From positions 1-48,179 of the forward strand of contig JAFMKA010000008.1 in the NCBI GenBank assembly GCA_017853175.1: a stretch of 48,179 nt of DNA, written 5' to 3'. Shown piece after piece: positions 38,771 through 47,989 of this stretch. Within the stretch, counting starts at the first letter, position 1; each line of letters starts with the position of its first letter. The DNA comes from Steroidobacteraceae bacterium (GTDB lineage: Bacteria > Pseudomonadota > Gammaproteobacteria > Steroidobacterales > Steroidobacteraceae). The translations under genes and the position numbers were made by a program. The notes under the pieces are model-generated. The model was not told where the DNA came from. It ran no database searches and saw only the letters and a program-made list of their open reading frames with translations.

Positions 38771-38803
38771 TATACAGGAGCGCTCAGGAAGCACTACTGT
38801 ATA
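38771..38803. promoter_or_regulatory. Two LexA-like half-sites in reversed order upstream of recA
   Basis: TATACAG at 38771-38777 and CTGTATA at 38797-38803 are perfect 7-bp inverted copies separated by 19 bp. Each equals one half of the consensus CTGTATATATATACAG, but they point the wrong way round for a single operator. They span the 3' end of pncC and the first bases of the recA upstream gap. Confidence 0.3.
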
Positions 38804-39266
38804 AACCGCGCAGCGCGACTACGACGGCTTTGCGGCGAACGTCATCACGATTACCACGGAAGCGTTTGACGATCGCGGTGACGACCACGGGTCGCCCCCG
38901 TCGCCGAGCGAACGCGAACCACACCGTCCCCACGGGTTTACCTGGCACGGCGCCGCCGGGCCCGGCGATCCCGCTAATGGCAACGGCGACATCCGCGCCG
39001 CTGCGCGTCAAGGCATTTCGGGCGAGCGCGTGCACGACGTGTTCGCTCACCGCTCCGTGACGACGCAAGGTGGCAAGCGGTACCCCGAGATCGCGATGCT
39101 TGGCCTCGTTGCTATAGCAAACCCATCCGGCCACGAACCACTTGGAGCTGCCGGGAAGATCGGTCAAGGTTTTTGCGACCCAGCCACCGGTGCACGACTC
39201 GGCGGTCGCCACGGTCAGACCCGTGGCGAGCAGTCGGCGAGAGAGTCGTCGAAGGTCCCGTTCCAT
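38784..39266 (-). CDS. pncC: CinA-family nicotinamide-nucleotide amidohydrolase
   Basis: The 160-residue protein is the stand-alone C-terminal CinA domain, which deamidates NMN to nicotinate mononucleotide in pyridine nucleotide recycling. Motifs: TVATAESCTGGWVAKTLTDLPGSSKWFVAGWVCYSNEAK, GAVSEHVVHALA and VAVAISGIAGPGGAVPGKPVGTVWFA. Ser and Lys of the active site are in place. It precedes recA, as ygaD/pncC does in E. coli. Confidence 0.93.
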   Translation of the reverse strand: MERDLRRLSRRLLATGLTVATAESCTGGWVAKTLTDLPGSSKWFVAGWVCYSNEAKHRDLGVPLATLRRHGAVSEHVVHALARNALTRSGADVAVAISGIAGPGGAVPGKPVGTVWFAFARRRGRPVVVTAIVKRFRGNRDDVRRKAVVVALRGLYSSAS

Positions 39267-39287
39267 GCGGAGCGGGACGATATCAGA

Positions 39288-39872
39288 TCAGCCCGTAGGT
39301 GACGGAGTGTCCGCCGTCGACGCAGGCGGGCGCTTTTTGAAAACGAGCTTTCGAATGATGACGCTACCCTGATCGGTACGCTCCAGGACAAGATCGACAT
39401 CGCGATCTTTGACACTGTTGACCATGGCGCGCTCGTTCGAGGCCGCCTCGAAGGTCTTCATGAAATTATAGAGACCACTGAAAAGCCCGACGACCGCCAT
39501 GACGCTGCGAGTATTCGAAGCGTTCTGCGGTTGTACGATTCCGACCTGACCGCCCTCTTTACGCAACGCGGCCAAACGTCGCTCGATACGCGGCGGGATG
39601 GCATTCGGCGAGACCGGCGAATAAAACTCCACTTCCACACTACGGTCGTTCGCCTTTTTGAGCTGGGCGTTGAGATCGTCATCGAAGGCCTCGAAGTCCA
39701 GAAAGCTGACGACGATCGGCGCCGGCGCCGGCTGAATAGGCACGGATACCGGCTCCACTGGCTTGGTGACGATATCCTCGGCTCCTGGCGCAGCGTTTTG
39801 CGCATTTGCCGCGATCGAAGCCGAGGCTAAAAGCCCCAGGACGGCAAATTTGGCAGATATAACGGTGGACAT
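39288..39872 (-). CDS. Secreted hypothetical protein
   Basis: I do not recognise this 194-residue protein. It has a Sec signal peptide (about residues 1-24, cleaved near ANAQ), a Pro/Val-rich stretch (about 33-55), a mixed region beginning VVSFLDFEAFDDDLNAQLKK, and a moderately hydrophobic segment SVMAVVGLFSGLYNFMKTF (about 123-141). It is probably periplasmic. It lies 21 bases upstream of pncC on the same strand and could be co-transcribed. It ends with a Pro/Thr/Ser-rich tail. Confidence 0.7.
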   Translation of the reverse strand: MSTVISAKFAVLGLLASASIAANAQNAAPGAEDIVTKPVEPVSVPIQPAPAPIVVSFLDFEAFDDDLNAQLKKANDRSVEVEFYSPVSPNAIPPRIERRLAALRKEGGQVGIVQPQNASNTRSVMAVVGLFSGLYNFMKTFEAASNERAMVNSVKDRDVDLVLERTDQGSVIIRKLVFKKRPPASTADTPSPTG

Positions 39873-39927
39873 GGTGAGCTTCCCTGAGCTTCCGCGGCCT
39901 CTATCTCGGTGATGTTGTATCTCCGGG

Positions 39928-39933
39928 ATTATA
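39928..39933 (-). promoter_or_regulatory. Perfect -10 box upstream of the secreted hypothetical gene
   Basis: TATAAT on the minus strand lies about 56 bp before the ATG at 39872. No convincing -35 lies 16-18 bp upstream, so the promoter call is weak. The rest of the gap to mutS (39873-40016) holds a small CCCC/GGGG hairpin at 39952-39969 and no clear mutS promoter. Confidence 0.3.
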
Positions 39934-40016
39934 TTGCCGTCAAATAATCGCCTCCCCGAAATTGGGGGGTCTGCGTCTGGGCAGGTAAACTCGCCGGCCT
40001 AATTTCCCGAGCTCGA

Positions 40017-42653
40017 ATGATGACAGCGTCCGCCGATCACACCCCGGTCATGCAGCAATACCTTCGCCTGAAGGGGCAGCATCCGGATGCCCTCCTCTTC
40101 TACAGGATGGGCGATTTCTATGAGCTATTCTTTGACGATGCGAGGCGCGCCGCACAACTTTTAGACATCACTTTGACAGCCCGCGGACAGTCCGCCGGAG
40201 CTCCCATCCCCATGGCCGGCGTACCGGCTCATGCGGTCGACAACTACCTCGCACGACTCGTGCGTAAAGGCGAATCGGTCGCGATCTGCGAACAAATTGG
40301 CGATCCGGCGAAGTCGAAAGGGCCTGTCGAGCGAGCCGTCGTGCGCATCGTCACGCCGGGCACGGTGACCGATGCGGCACTTTTAGACGAGCGACGCGAA
40401 ACATTGATCGCCGCGATAATGCCCCTGACCGCATCGAGCGATGAGCCTCTCGAGGGGCGCTTCGGCCTCGCTTGGCTCGATCTCGGCGCGGGTCGGTTTT
40501 CGGTACTCGAAGCGAGCGGCTCGCAAAGTTTGGCCGCCGAACTAGAGCGACTTCGGCCAGCCGAACTACTGATGCCCGAAACATTGAGCGTGGCGCTCGA
40601 TCGTTCGCTACCCGAATCTCTCGCTGCGATGCTGCCCTCAGCGTTGCGGCGCGCTCGGCCGCCTTGGCATTTCGAAGAGGACACAGCAGCCCGAACCCTT
40701 GCCGAGCAACTCGGCACCCTCGATCTGCACGGATTTGGCGTGGACTCACTCCCGCTCGCAATCAGCGCAGCGGGTGCGTTACTTCAATACATCAAAGAAA
40801 CACAACGTACGGCACTGCCTCACCTTCGATCCCTGCGCGTCGAGCGACGCGATGCGACGCTACAAATTGATGCCGCAACGCGACGGAATCTGGAGATCGA
40901 TACGAGCACGAGCGGACGAGAGGACGCAACACTCGTCGCCCTGCTCGACAGCACCGTCACCGCGATGGGTGCGCGCGCCTTGAGGCGCCAGATCAATCGC
41001 CCGATCACCGATCATGAGGAGTTACGCCAGCGACTCACGGCGATCGGCGAACTGATCGATACCGGGTATTACGCGACGCTGCGTGAGGCCTTGCAGCCGA
41101 TCGGCGATGTCGAGCGCATTCTCGCGCGGGTCGCACTTCGATCCGCGCGACCTCGCGATTTGACCGGCCTGCGTCTCGCCCTCGCCGCGTTACCGAAACT
41201 ACGAACGTTTTTAACTATGCTCGCGTCACCGCGCCTCACGTCGCTCGCGAGCGGCGTATCCGATCATGGCGCCGAGACCGTGCTTTTGCAGCGCGCAATT
41301 GCAGAAGAGCCCTCTGCATTGATCCGCGACGGCGATGTCATCGCGACCGGCTATGACGCCGAGCTCGATGAGCTCCGCAGAATATCCACTGACACCGACG
41401 CGTTCCTGCTCGAGCTCGAGACGCGCGAGCGAGAACGTACCGGACTCTCTCAACTCAAACTCGGTTACAACCGAGTTCAAGGATTCTTCATCGAAATACC
41501 GCGCAGCCAGTCCGAGAACGTACCCACCGAATATCTTCGCAGGCAGACTGTCAAGAATGCCGAGCGATTCATCACGCCGGAGCTCAAGACTTTCGAGGAC
41601 AAAGTACTCGGTGCGCGTGAGAAGTCACTAGCCCGTGAGAAAGCCTTGTATGACGCGCTGCTCGATGAGCTCTGCAGCCGTCTTGGTTCACTACAAGATA
41701 CCGCGGCTGCGCTCTCGGAGCTTGATGCTCTCGGCGCACTCGCCGAGAGAGCCGTGAGCCTTCGTTGGTCGGCCCCCACGCTGAGCGCTCAGCCGGCGCT
41801 ACGCATCACGGGTGGCCGTCACCCTGTCGTCGAACGCTTTCTCTCAGAGCCTTTTGTTCCCAACGATATCGCGCTCGATGCCGGCACCCGCATGCTCGTG
41901 ATCACCGGTCCCAATATGGGCGGTAAGAGTACCTACATGCGCCAAGTCGCCCTCATCACCCTGCTTGCGCACATCGGAAGCTATGTGCCTGCCGAATCCG
42001 CGACGATCGGTCCAATCGATCGGATCTTCACACGGATCGGCGCAGGTGACGATCTTGCAGGAGGTTGCTCAACGTTCATGGTCGAAATGACCGAGGCCGC
42101 GAATATTCTGCATAACGCCTCGACCCGCAGCCTCGTGCTCATGGACGAGATCGGTCGCGGCACCAGCACCTTCGACGGACTCTCGCTCGCTTGGGCGACC
42201 GCGCGCCATCTAGCGTCCAAGATCGGCGCATTCACCCTGTTCGCGACGCATTACTTCGAGCTGACCGCGCTCGCATCCGAGCTGCCCGGCGTTCTCAACG
42301 TACATCTTGATGCGACTGAGCATCGCCAGGGGATCGTCTTCATGCACTCCGTTAAGCCTGGTCCGGCGAGCAAAAGCTATGGCCTGGCCGTCGCGAAGCT
42401 CGCCGGAATACCGCGGGACGTACTCGTCGAAGCGCGACGCTACCTGAACACCTTAGAGGCGCAAGCGCGAAATACCTCGGGACCGCAGGCCAGTCTCGAA
42501 CTCGATTCACCCATCACGACCCACCTCGAGATCGAGTCGAAAGACGAGCAGGCCTTACTACGGAGCGCATTGGAAGCTTTGGATCCTGACTCACTGACGC
42601 CGCGCGACGCTCTCCAAAAACTATACGAGCTGAAAAAACTGCTCGCCCAGTAA
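40017..42653 (+). CDS. mutS: DNA mismatch repair protein MutS
   Basis: MutS recognises mismatches and recruits MutL. The 878 residues have the mismatch-binding motif [15 protein letters not shown] (Phe-x-Glu: FYELF), connector and lever domains, and the ATPase with Walker [10 protein letters not shown], Walker B/signature [22 protein letters not shown] and [13 protein letters not shown]-terminal dimerisation tail follows. It starts ATGATG with little Shine-Dalgarno. It is monocistronic; a MarR-like gene follows after 100 bases. Confidence 0.97.
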   Translation: MMTASADHTPVMQQYLRLKGQHPDALLFYRMGDFYELFFDDARRAAQLLDITLTARGQSAGAPIPMAGVPAHAVDNYLARLVRKGESVAICEQIGDPAKSKGPVERAVVRIVTPGTVTDAALLDERRETLIAAIMPLTASSDEPLEGRFGLAWLDLGAGRFSVLEASGSQSLAAELERLRPAELLMPETLSVALDRSLPESLAAMLPSALRRARPPWHFEEDTAARTLAEQLGTLDLHGFGVDSLPLAISAAGALLQYIKETQRTALPHLRSLRVERRDATLQIDAATRRNLEIDTSTSGREDATLVALLDSTVTAMGARALRRQINRPITDHEELRQRLTAIGELIDTGYYATLREALQPIGDVERILARVALRSARPRDLTGLRLALAALPKLRTFLTMLASPRLTSLASGVSDHGAETVLLQRAIAEEPSALIRDGDVIATGYDAELDELRRISTDTDAFLLELETRERERTGLSQLKLGYNRVQGFFIEIPRSQSENVPTEYLRRQTVKNAERFITPELKTFEDKVLGAREKSLAREKALYDALLDELCSRLGSLQDTAAALSELDALGALAERAVSLRWSAPTLSAQPALRITGGRHPVVERFLSEPFVPNDIALDAGTRMLVITGPNMGGKSTYMRQVALITLLAHIGSYVPAESATIGPIDRIFTRIGAGDDLAGGCSTFMVEMTEAANILHNASTRSLVLMDEIGRGTSTFDGLSLAWATARHLASKIGAFTLFATHYFELTALASELPGVLNVHLDATEHRQGIVFMHSVKPGPASKSYGLAVAKLAGIPRDVLVEARRYLNTLEAQARNTSGPQASLELDSPITTHLEIESKDEQALLRSALEALDPDSLTPRDALQKLYELKKLLAQ

Positions 42654-42703
42654 TTGGGCGCACGCCTCACGTGTCGCGAGGGTCCATATTCGTGCCTGTT
42701 TTC

Positions 42704-42733
42704 CGCGGATTGTCAGCATGCTGACAATCCGCG
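42704..42733. promoter_or_regulatory. Perfect 30-bp palindrome before the MarR-like gene
   Basis: The two 15-base halves 42704-42718 and 42719-42733 are exact reverse complements, centred on CAGCATGCTG with core TTGTCAGCATGCTGACAA. Imperfect symmetry continues outward to GTGCC (42692-42696) and GGCAC (42739-42743). It ends 20 bases before the preferred start codon. Autoregulatory operator or mRNA leader hairpin are the main options. No T tract follows, so a simple terminator of mutS is less likely. Confidence 0.7.
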
Positions 42734-42753
42734 AACAAGGCACTCTCAATCTC

Positions 42754-43434
42754 ATGCCCTCACCCCTCACGAACGCTCACCGCGCAGACAAACGCCGCCG
42801 CTATACCTTCGATCAACGAGTTCAACTCGTTGATCGACTGGCCCACAAACTAAAAGCCTTCGATTGCCGACTTACGCGACTTCTCGGGAATCTCAACGCA
42901 GATTTCGGACTCACCCGCGCGAGGCTGCGGATTCTGGACTGGGTTGTTCGATATCCCGGCTGCAATATGAGTCGTATCGCGTATGACCTCGATTTATCGA
43001 GGCAAACGGTACAACGAACGATGCGTGCTATGGAGCGAGCCGGTCTTCTCGACCTCGACGAAGGCCCAGATCAACGCTCGATCTACCCCAGCCTGACCGT
43101 CGTCGGAAGCGTGGTCGCCAAACTCAGAGTGACGCAGGCCCATGAGTGGTCACATCGGATGGCAGCGCCCATCGATACAGCAGAAGTCAGCGAGGCGGAG
43201 TGGCTGCTCGATACGATGCTGCGTCACTTACCGGAGCGTCTGGATCCTTACTCGATTGATCCAGACAACCTTCCCGGCGGTATGCCGCCGAGTTTCGATG
43301 AGGCTTTGCGTCGACAGCGCCAACGTAATCCATTCCCGGTGCCTGCGAAACCCGTTCACCCGATCATGGAAAACGGGGGCGCGAAACTATGGCCCAACGG
43401 AAAAGAGAAGCGCGGGCCGCTCTCTTCAGGTTGA
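42754..43434 (+). CDS. MarR-like winged-helix regulator with C-terminal extension
   Basis: The 226-residue protein has a winged helix at about residues 50-115. [50 protein letters not shown] and [13 protein letters not shown] represent the helices, recognition helix and wing of MarR proteins. About 80 extra residues follow that are Pro- and Arg-rich and not recognised. The ATG at 42718 lies in the middle of the 30-bp palindrome; the ATG at 42754 is more likely. The last 9 bases overlap aspS tail to tail. Confidence 0.82.
   Translation: MPSPLTNAHRADKRRRYTFDQRVQLVDRLAHKLKAFDCRLTRLLGNLNADFGLTRARLRILDWVVRYPGCNMSRIAYDLDLSRQTVQRTMRAMERAGLLDLDEGPDQRSIYPSLTVVGSVVAKLRVTQAHEWSHRMAAPIDTAEVSEAEWLLDTMLRHLPERLDPYSIDPDNLPGGMPPSFDEALRRQRQRNPFPVPAKPVHPIMENGGAKLWPNGKEKRGPLSSG
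42809..42837. repeat. Second long palindrome, inside the MarR-like coding region
   Basis: Perfect 14-base arms at 42809-42822 and 42824-42837 flank a single central C. It covers codons for about residues 19-28 ([10 protein letters not shown]) of the regulator and lies 75 bases after the first palindrome. The core is AACGAGTTCAACTCGTT. Confidence 0.7.
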
Positions 43435-45204
43435 AGCGGTCGGCGCCTGCCGAACGCGAATATGCAATTCGCGCAGCTGCTTCTCGGAGACCTCGGTCGG
43501 CGCATCCGTCAACGGACACGCTGCGGTTTGAGTCTTCGGGAAAGCAATGACGTCGCGGATGCTGTCGGCGCCGGAGATGAGCATGGCAAGTCGGTCGAGG
43601 CCGAACGCGATACCGCCATGCGGCGGAGCGCCGAACTTGAGAGCGTCGAGCAAAAATCCAAATTTGCGCCGGGCCTCCTCGGCATCGATGCCGAGCAGAT
43701 CGAAGACGGTGGACTGCAGGTCCTGTCGATGAATACGCACTGAGCCCCCGCCGATCTCGGAGCCGTTCAGTACCATGTCGTAGGCCTTGGCGAGTGCCTG
43801 ACCCGGTTCGGCGCGCAGCGCTTCGGGATCGAGATTTTTCGGCGAAGTGAACGGGTGATGCATCGCACTCCAGCGCTTTTCATCGGGGTCGAACTCGAAC
43901 ATCGGGAAGTCGACCACCCAGAGCGGCGCCCACGCACCTTGCACGAGTCCGAGATCGTGGCCGACCTTAAGACGCAGTGCACCGAGGGCGTCGTTGACGA
44001 CCTTCGTCGAATCGGCACCAAAGAAAATGAGGTCGTTATCGGTCGCGCCCGTGCGCTCGAGGATGCCGGCGACGGCTGTGTCATCAAGGAATTTGATGAT
44101 CGGCGACTGCAGACCGTCGCGTCCTTTGGCGCGCTCGTTGACCTTGATGTACGCCAAGCCCTTGGCGCCATAACGCGCGACGTAGGCGGTGTAATCGTCG
44201 ATTTCCTTGCGCGTGAGTTTACCGCCGCCCGGAACACGCAGCGCGACCACTCGACCATTGGGATCTTTGGCAGGTCCCGCGAAAACTTTGAAATCGCACG
44301 ACGCCACGAGATCGGCGACATCGACGAGCTCGAGCGGAATACGCAAATCGGGTTTGTCGCTGGCGTACCGACGCATCGCCTCGGCGTAGCTCATACGCGG
44401 GAAAGGATTCGGGAGATCGACGTTCGCCACGGTCTTGAAGATGTGACGGATCAACCCTTCCATGATGGACATGATCTCGTCTTGCCCGAGGAAAGACGTC
44501 TCGATGTCGAGCTGGGTGAAGTCGGGCTGCCGGTCGGCGCGCAGGTCTTCGTCACGGAAGCAACGGACGATCTGATAGTACCGATCGAAGCCGGAGACCA
44601 TCAGCAGCTGTTTGAAGATCTGCGGCGACTGCGGCAACGCAAAGAATTTTCCAGCATGAGTTCGCGAAGGCACGAGATAGTCGCGCGCACCCTCGGGCGT
44701 CGCCTTCGTGAGCATCGGCGTCTCGATATCGCAGAAGCCGGCATCGTCCAGATAATGGCGCATCGCACGCGTGATCTGATGGCGTTGACGCAGGCGCTGA
44801 CTCATCTCGTCTCGACGCAGGTCGAGATATCGATATTTGAGGCGAACCTCTTCCGATACGTTTTCATCGAGCTGAAACGGCAGCGGCTCGGAGCGGTTGA
44901 GCAACTCGATGCGACGAGCGAGCATTTCGATCTTGCCCGAGGCGAGGTTGGCGTTGGTCGTACCCTCGGGGCGCGCACGCACGAGACCCGTGATGCTGAC
45001 GACGAACTCGTTACGCAGTTTTTCGGCTTCTGCGAACAGCTCAGCCGCATCGGGATCGCAGACGATCTGCACGAGACCTTCACGGTCACGCAAGTCGACG
45101 AAGATCACACCACCATGATCGCGACGGCGGTGAACCCAGCCTGCGACGGTGACCGTGCTGCCGATGAGAGTTTCGTTGACGTGACCGCAGTAATGTGTGC
45201 GCAT
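43426..45204 (-). CDS. aspS: Aspartyl-tRNA synthetase, probably non-discriminating
   Basis: This class IIb synthetase of 592 residues is collinear with E. coli AspRS, including the OB-fold anticodon domain, KYRYLDLRR, the flipping loop, [29 protein letters not shown], a bacterial GAD insertion and [13 protein letters not shown]. Residues recalled as setting tRNA specificity are His30 (HRRRDHGG) and Gly81 (RPEGTTN). E. coli has Leu and Lys there, while Pseudomonas-type non-discriminating enzymes have His and Gly. It may therefore also charge tRNA-Asn for GatCAB. It starts 40 bases from the GS-like gene end. Confidence 0.96.
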   Translation of the reverse strand: MRTHYCGHVNETLIGSTVTVAGWVHRRRDHGGVIFVDLRDREGLVQIVCDPDAAELFAEAEKLRNEFVVSITGLVRARPEGTTNANLASGKIEMLARRIELLNRSEPLPFQLDENVSEEVRLKYRYLDLRRDEMSQRLRQRHQITRAMRHYLDDAGFCDIETPMLTKATPEGARDYLVPSRTHAGKFFALPQSPQIFKQLLMVSGFDRYYQIVRCFRDEDLRADRQPDFTQLDIETSFLGQDEIMSIMEGLIRHIFKTVANVDLPNPFPRMSYAEAMRRYASDKPDLRIPLELVDVADLVASCDFKVFAGPAKDPNGRVVALRVPGGGKLTRKEIDDYTAYVARYGAKGLAYIKVNERAKGRDGLQSPIIKFLDDTAVAGILERTGATDNDLIFFGADSTKVVNDALGALRLKVGHDLGLVQGAWAPLWVVDFPMFEFDPDEKRWSAMHHPFTSPKNLDPEALRAEPGQALAKAYDMVLNGSEIGGGSVRIHRQDLQSTVFDLLGIDAEEARRKFGFLLDALKFGAPPHGGIAFGLDRLAMLISGADSIRDVIAFPKTQTAACPLTDAPTEVSEKQLRELHIRVRQAPTAST

Positions 45205-45244
45205 AAGGGGCGGGGATGTTACAAACTCGGCCGCCCTGCCGCCA

Positions 45245-46612
45245 CTAGGATCTGAGATACCACGCGCGGTCGAGTTCGGTCACCTCAGCCGAAAAGCGGT
45301 CACACTCCTGGCGCTTGATCGCGAGGAAGACCTTTAAAAACCCCTCCCCCAGCGCGTCTTTGAGGAACTCCGACCCGGCGGCGCGATCGATGGCCTCCTG
45401 CCAAGTCTGGGGTAGCTCACGAGCACCCGCGCTGGGCGCGCCAACGCTCTGTTGATACCCGTTGCCGGTGACCGGCGGGCCTGGGTCGAGCTTCTGGGCG
45501 ATCCCTCGCTCGATCCCAGCAAGCACTGTAGCGGCCGCCAGGTAAGGGTTGGCATCAGCGCCTGCGATGCGATGCTCGACATGTCGCGACGCCGGAGGCC
45601 CCACCGGAATGCGCAGGGATACGGATCGGTTGTTGACGCCCCAGCTTGCCGCGATCGGCGCGTAACTTTGACTGCGAAACCGCCGGTAGGAATTTCCGTT
45701 AGGCGCGAACACCAGCAGGCTTTCAGCCATCGTGGCCTTGAGACCGCCGATGGCGTGGCGCAGCAGCGGCGTCCCGGAAGGATCTTCGGAGGCAAAAAGA
45801 TTTTGACCGGCCCCGCTGGCAGCAGCGCCGTCGGCCAGACTCACGTGCAGATGCATGCCACTACCGGCGAGATCGGCGAAGGGCTTCGCCATGAACGTGA
45901 CGATCAGTCCGTGTCGGGCAGCGACACCTCTCAGCAGCCGCTTGAACATCACCGCTTCATCGACGGCGCGTAGGGCGTCGTCGCGATGGGCGAGCGTGAT
46001 CTCGAATTGACCGGGCGCGTACTCCGACATCAAAGTTTCGGCAGGAATACCCTGGGCGCGCGCTGCCGCATATACCTCATCAAAAACGGGCGCGAGTTCT
46101 TCGAGGCGCGCGAGGCTGTAGGCGTCGATGCGGCCCGAGTCGCGCGCGATGGAGCCTGCGGGCGTGGCGTCTGCCTCGCGCAGCACGTAAAACTCGAGTT
46201 CGACGGCGAGCACGGGTCGCATGCCGCGAGCTTGCAGACGCGACATCGCCCGCGCGAGGACGTGCCGGGGATCAGCGGGCGCGGGCTCTGCGCTCAAGGT
46301 GTACATCGACAGCATAATTTGAGCCGTCGGTCGCGTGAGCCAAGGCGCCCGTGCCAATGTTCCTGGCACAGGTCGGCAAATCAAATCAGCATCGCCCGTG
46401 TCCCACACCAGCCCTGTCGCATCGACGTCCGTCCCGGTGATGTCGAGTCCGAGGATAGACCCCGCGACGGGCCGACCCTGCAGATAAAGCCGCTCGAGTT
46501 CCCCGATGCTCGCCGTCTTGCCGCGAGCGACGCCCGAAGGATCGGTTATGAACAGCTGCACCGCCTCGATATCGGGGTTTCGCGTCAGGAATTCTTTGAC
46601 TTCGTCGATCAT
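45245..46612 (-). CDS. Glutamine-synthetase-like ligase (gamma-glutamylpolyamine synthetase type)
   Basis: The 455-residue GS-fold enzyme has [10 protein letters not shown] (metal-binding Glu), [26 protein letters not shown] (ATP/Glu site) and [12 protein letters not shown], as in PuuA and related enzymes rather than GlnA. It lacks the adenylylation loop. The expected reaction is ATP-dependent joining of glutamate to a polyamine or other amine. It follows the class III aminotransferase by 16 bases. That pairing is common in polyamine catabolism loci. The substrate is not defined by sequence. Confidence 0.88.
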   Translation of the reverse strand: MIDEVKEFLTRNPDIEAVQLFITDPSGVARGKTASIGELERLYLQGRPVAGSILGLDITGTDVDATGLVWDTGDADLICRPVPGTLARAPWLTRPTAQIMLSMYTLSAEPAPADPRHVLARAMSRLQARGMRPVLAVELEFYVLREADATPAGSIARDSGRIDAYSLARLEELAPVFDEVYAAARAQGIPAETLMSEYAPGQFEITLAHRDDALRAVDEAVMFKRLLRGVAARHGLIVTFMAKPFADLAGSGMHLHVSLADGAAASGAGQNLFASEDPSGTPLLRHAIGGLKATMAESLLVFAPNGNSYRRFRSQSYAPIAASWGVNNRSVSLRIPVGPPASRHVEHRIAGADANPYLAAATVLAGIERGIAQKLDPGPPVTGNGYQQSVGAPSAGARELPQTWQEAIDRAAGSEFLKDALGEGFLKVFLAIKRQECDRFSAEVTELDRAWYLRS

Positions 46613-46628
46613 GATTCGAGACTCTCGC

Positions 46629-47989
46629 TCAAGATTGCAATGTCGCTCGGTCGACGGCGTCTACGAAACTCTCGATCCCCGAACACAGCGCATCGACCTG
46701 CTGGGCCTGAAGCATCGGCGCGGTCAGCATCATGTTGTGAAACGGCGTGACCAGAAATCCGCGGTTGAGCAACCAAAGATGTAGCGCGTGTTCGAGCTCG
46801 GGCCGCATCGCCGCATCGCCGCCTCGGCCTCACTGCCATTGCCGGGCGCAGGTCCGAAGCCGAATTCGATTCGCGCACCCACGCGCGAGACATGCCAGTC
46901 GAGATCGCGATCTGCGAATATTTTGAGCAAGCCCCGCTCTAGGCGGGTGGCCGCCTCCTGCATCGCCCTATGAGTCGGCTCCGTGTGCAGATGCACCAGC
47001 GCCGCCTCGAGCGCTGCAAAAACAAGTGGATTCGCCGCGAGCGTCGTACCCATCCCGGAATGACCGCCCGTACGCGAGGCGAGCACGTGCCGCATACGCG
47101 CTTCGACGTCGGCCGTGAAGCCGAGTACGGCGCAGGGCAGCCCACCGGCGATCGCTTTGCCGCAGACCCAGAAGTCGCCACTCAAGCGATGCGTTCCGGC
47201 ATAGCCGCCAGGCCCAGAGGACAACGTATGGGTTTCGTCGATGATGAGTAGCACGCCGTGACGACGGCACAGAGACTGCAGCGTCGCGAGATACCCCGGC
47301 GCGGGCAGAACCATACCGATGTTCGTCATCACGGGCTCGGCGATCACGGCCGCGATGTCGCCGGCCTGCAGGGCACGTTCGAGCGCCGAGACGTCGTTGA
47401 ACTCGACGGCCACGGCCGCCTGCGCGTAATCGAGCGCCGGTCCGATCGCGCCTTCACGCAGCACAGCCTGCCCATCGCGAAGACGAACCATCGTCTCATC
47501 GACAGTGCCGTGGTAACAGCCCTGAAAAACCAAAATCTTGGATCGACGGGTCAGTGCACGAGCCCAGCGTAACGCGGCGCGATTGGCATCGGTCGCGGTC
47601 TGCATCACCTGCCAGAACGGCATGCCGAATCTTTGAGCGAGCTGCTCGCCGACCGCTGCAACGCGCTCATCAGGCAGCATGCAGGTGAGCCCGCGCGAAG
47701 CTTGCAGCGCGATCGCGGAGGCGACGGCGGGTGGCGAATGACCGAACATCGAGCCGGTGTCGCCGAGACAAAAATCGGTGTAGGACTCGCTGTCGACGTC
47801 GGTCAGGGTCACCCCCTCGGCGCGCGCGACGAAGAGCGGATAAGGCGTGCCCCAATCGGCCATCCAATGCATCGGCACGCCCGACAACCAATGTGCTCGT
47901 GAGCGCCCGGCAAGCTCGCGCGAGCGCGGTCTTTTGGCCACGAACGCCGCCCGCTCACTCTCGAGGAGCCGGGACAGCGCGGGTGTCAT
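46629..47989 (-). pseudogene. Class III aminotransferase, frameshifted near the C terminus
   Basis: This PLP enzyme of the glutamate-1-semialdehyde aminomutase/omega-aminotransferase family is intact through about residue 380: DVDSESYTDFCLGDTG, FQGCYHGTVDETM, EPVMTNIGMVLPAPGYL, IDETHTLSSGPGG and FWVCGKAIAGG with the PLP Lys. The frame then shifts at 46805-46820, ends in an unrelated tail and stops at 46730. The shifted frame continues the real family ending (ELEHALHLWLLNRGFLVTPFHNM.. in part, then MLTAPMLQAQQVDAL) to TGA at 46629. Removing one 8-bp copy joins the parts as AAMRPELEH. The ATG at 47989 overlaps the upstream stop (TGATG). Confidence 0.85.
46805..46820 (-). repeat. 8-bp tandem duplication causing the frameshift
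   Basis: GCATCGCC is present twice in direct tandem on the plus strand (46805-46812 and 46813-46820). One copy restores the aminotransferase frame; two copies shift it. Either a recent slippage mutation or an assembly error would look like this. Confidence 0.85.

Noticed and set aside
38797-38813. LexA box CTG...CAG upstream of recA
   Set aside because: The spacing is 11 instead of 10 and the right half does not match, so it was kept only as a half-site observation.
42704-42733. Intrinsic terminator of mutS
   Set aside because: The stem is strong but no T tract follows on either strand, and perfect symmetry over 30 bp next to a MarR-like gene fits an operator or leader structure better.
46609-46893. 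Minus-strand frame as a separate small Arg-rich gene
   Set aside because: It is a shadow of the aminotransferase 3' end; the true continuation of that enzyme is in another frame ending at 46629.
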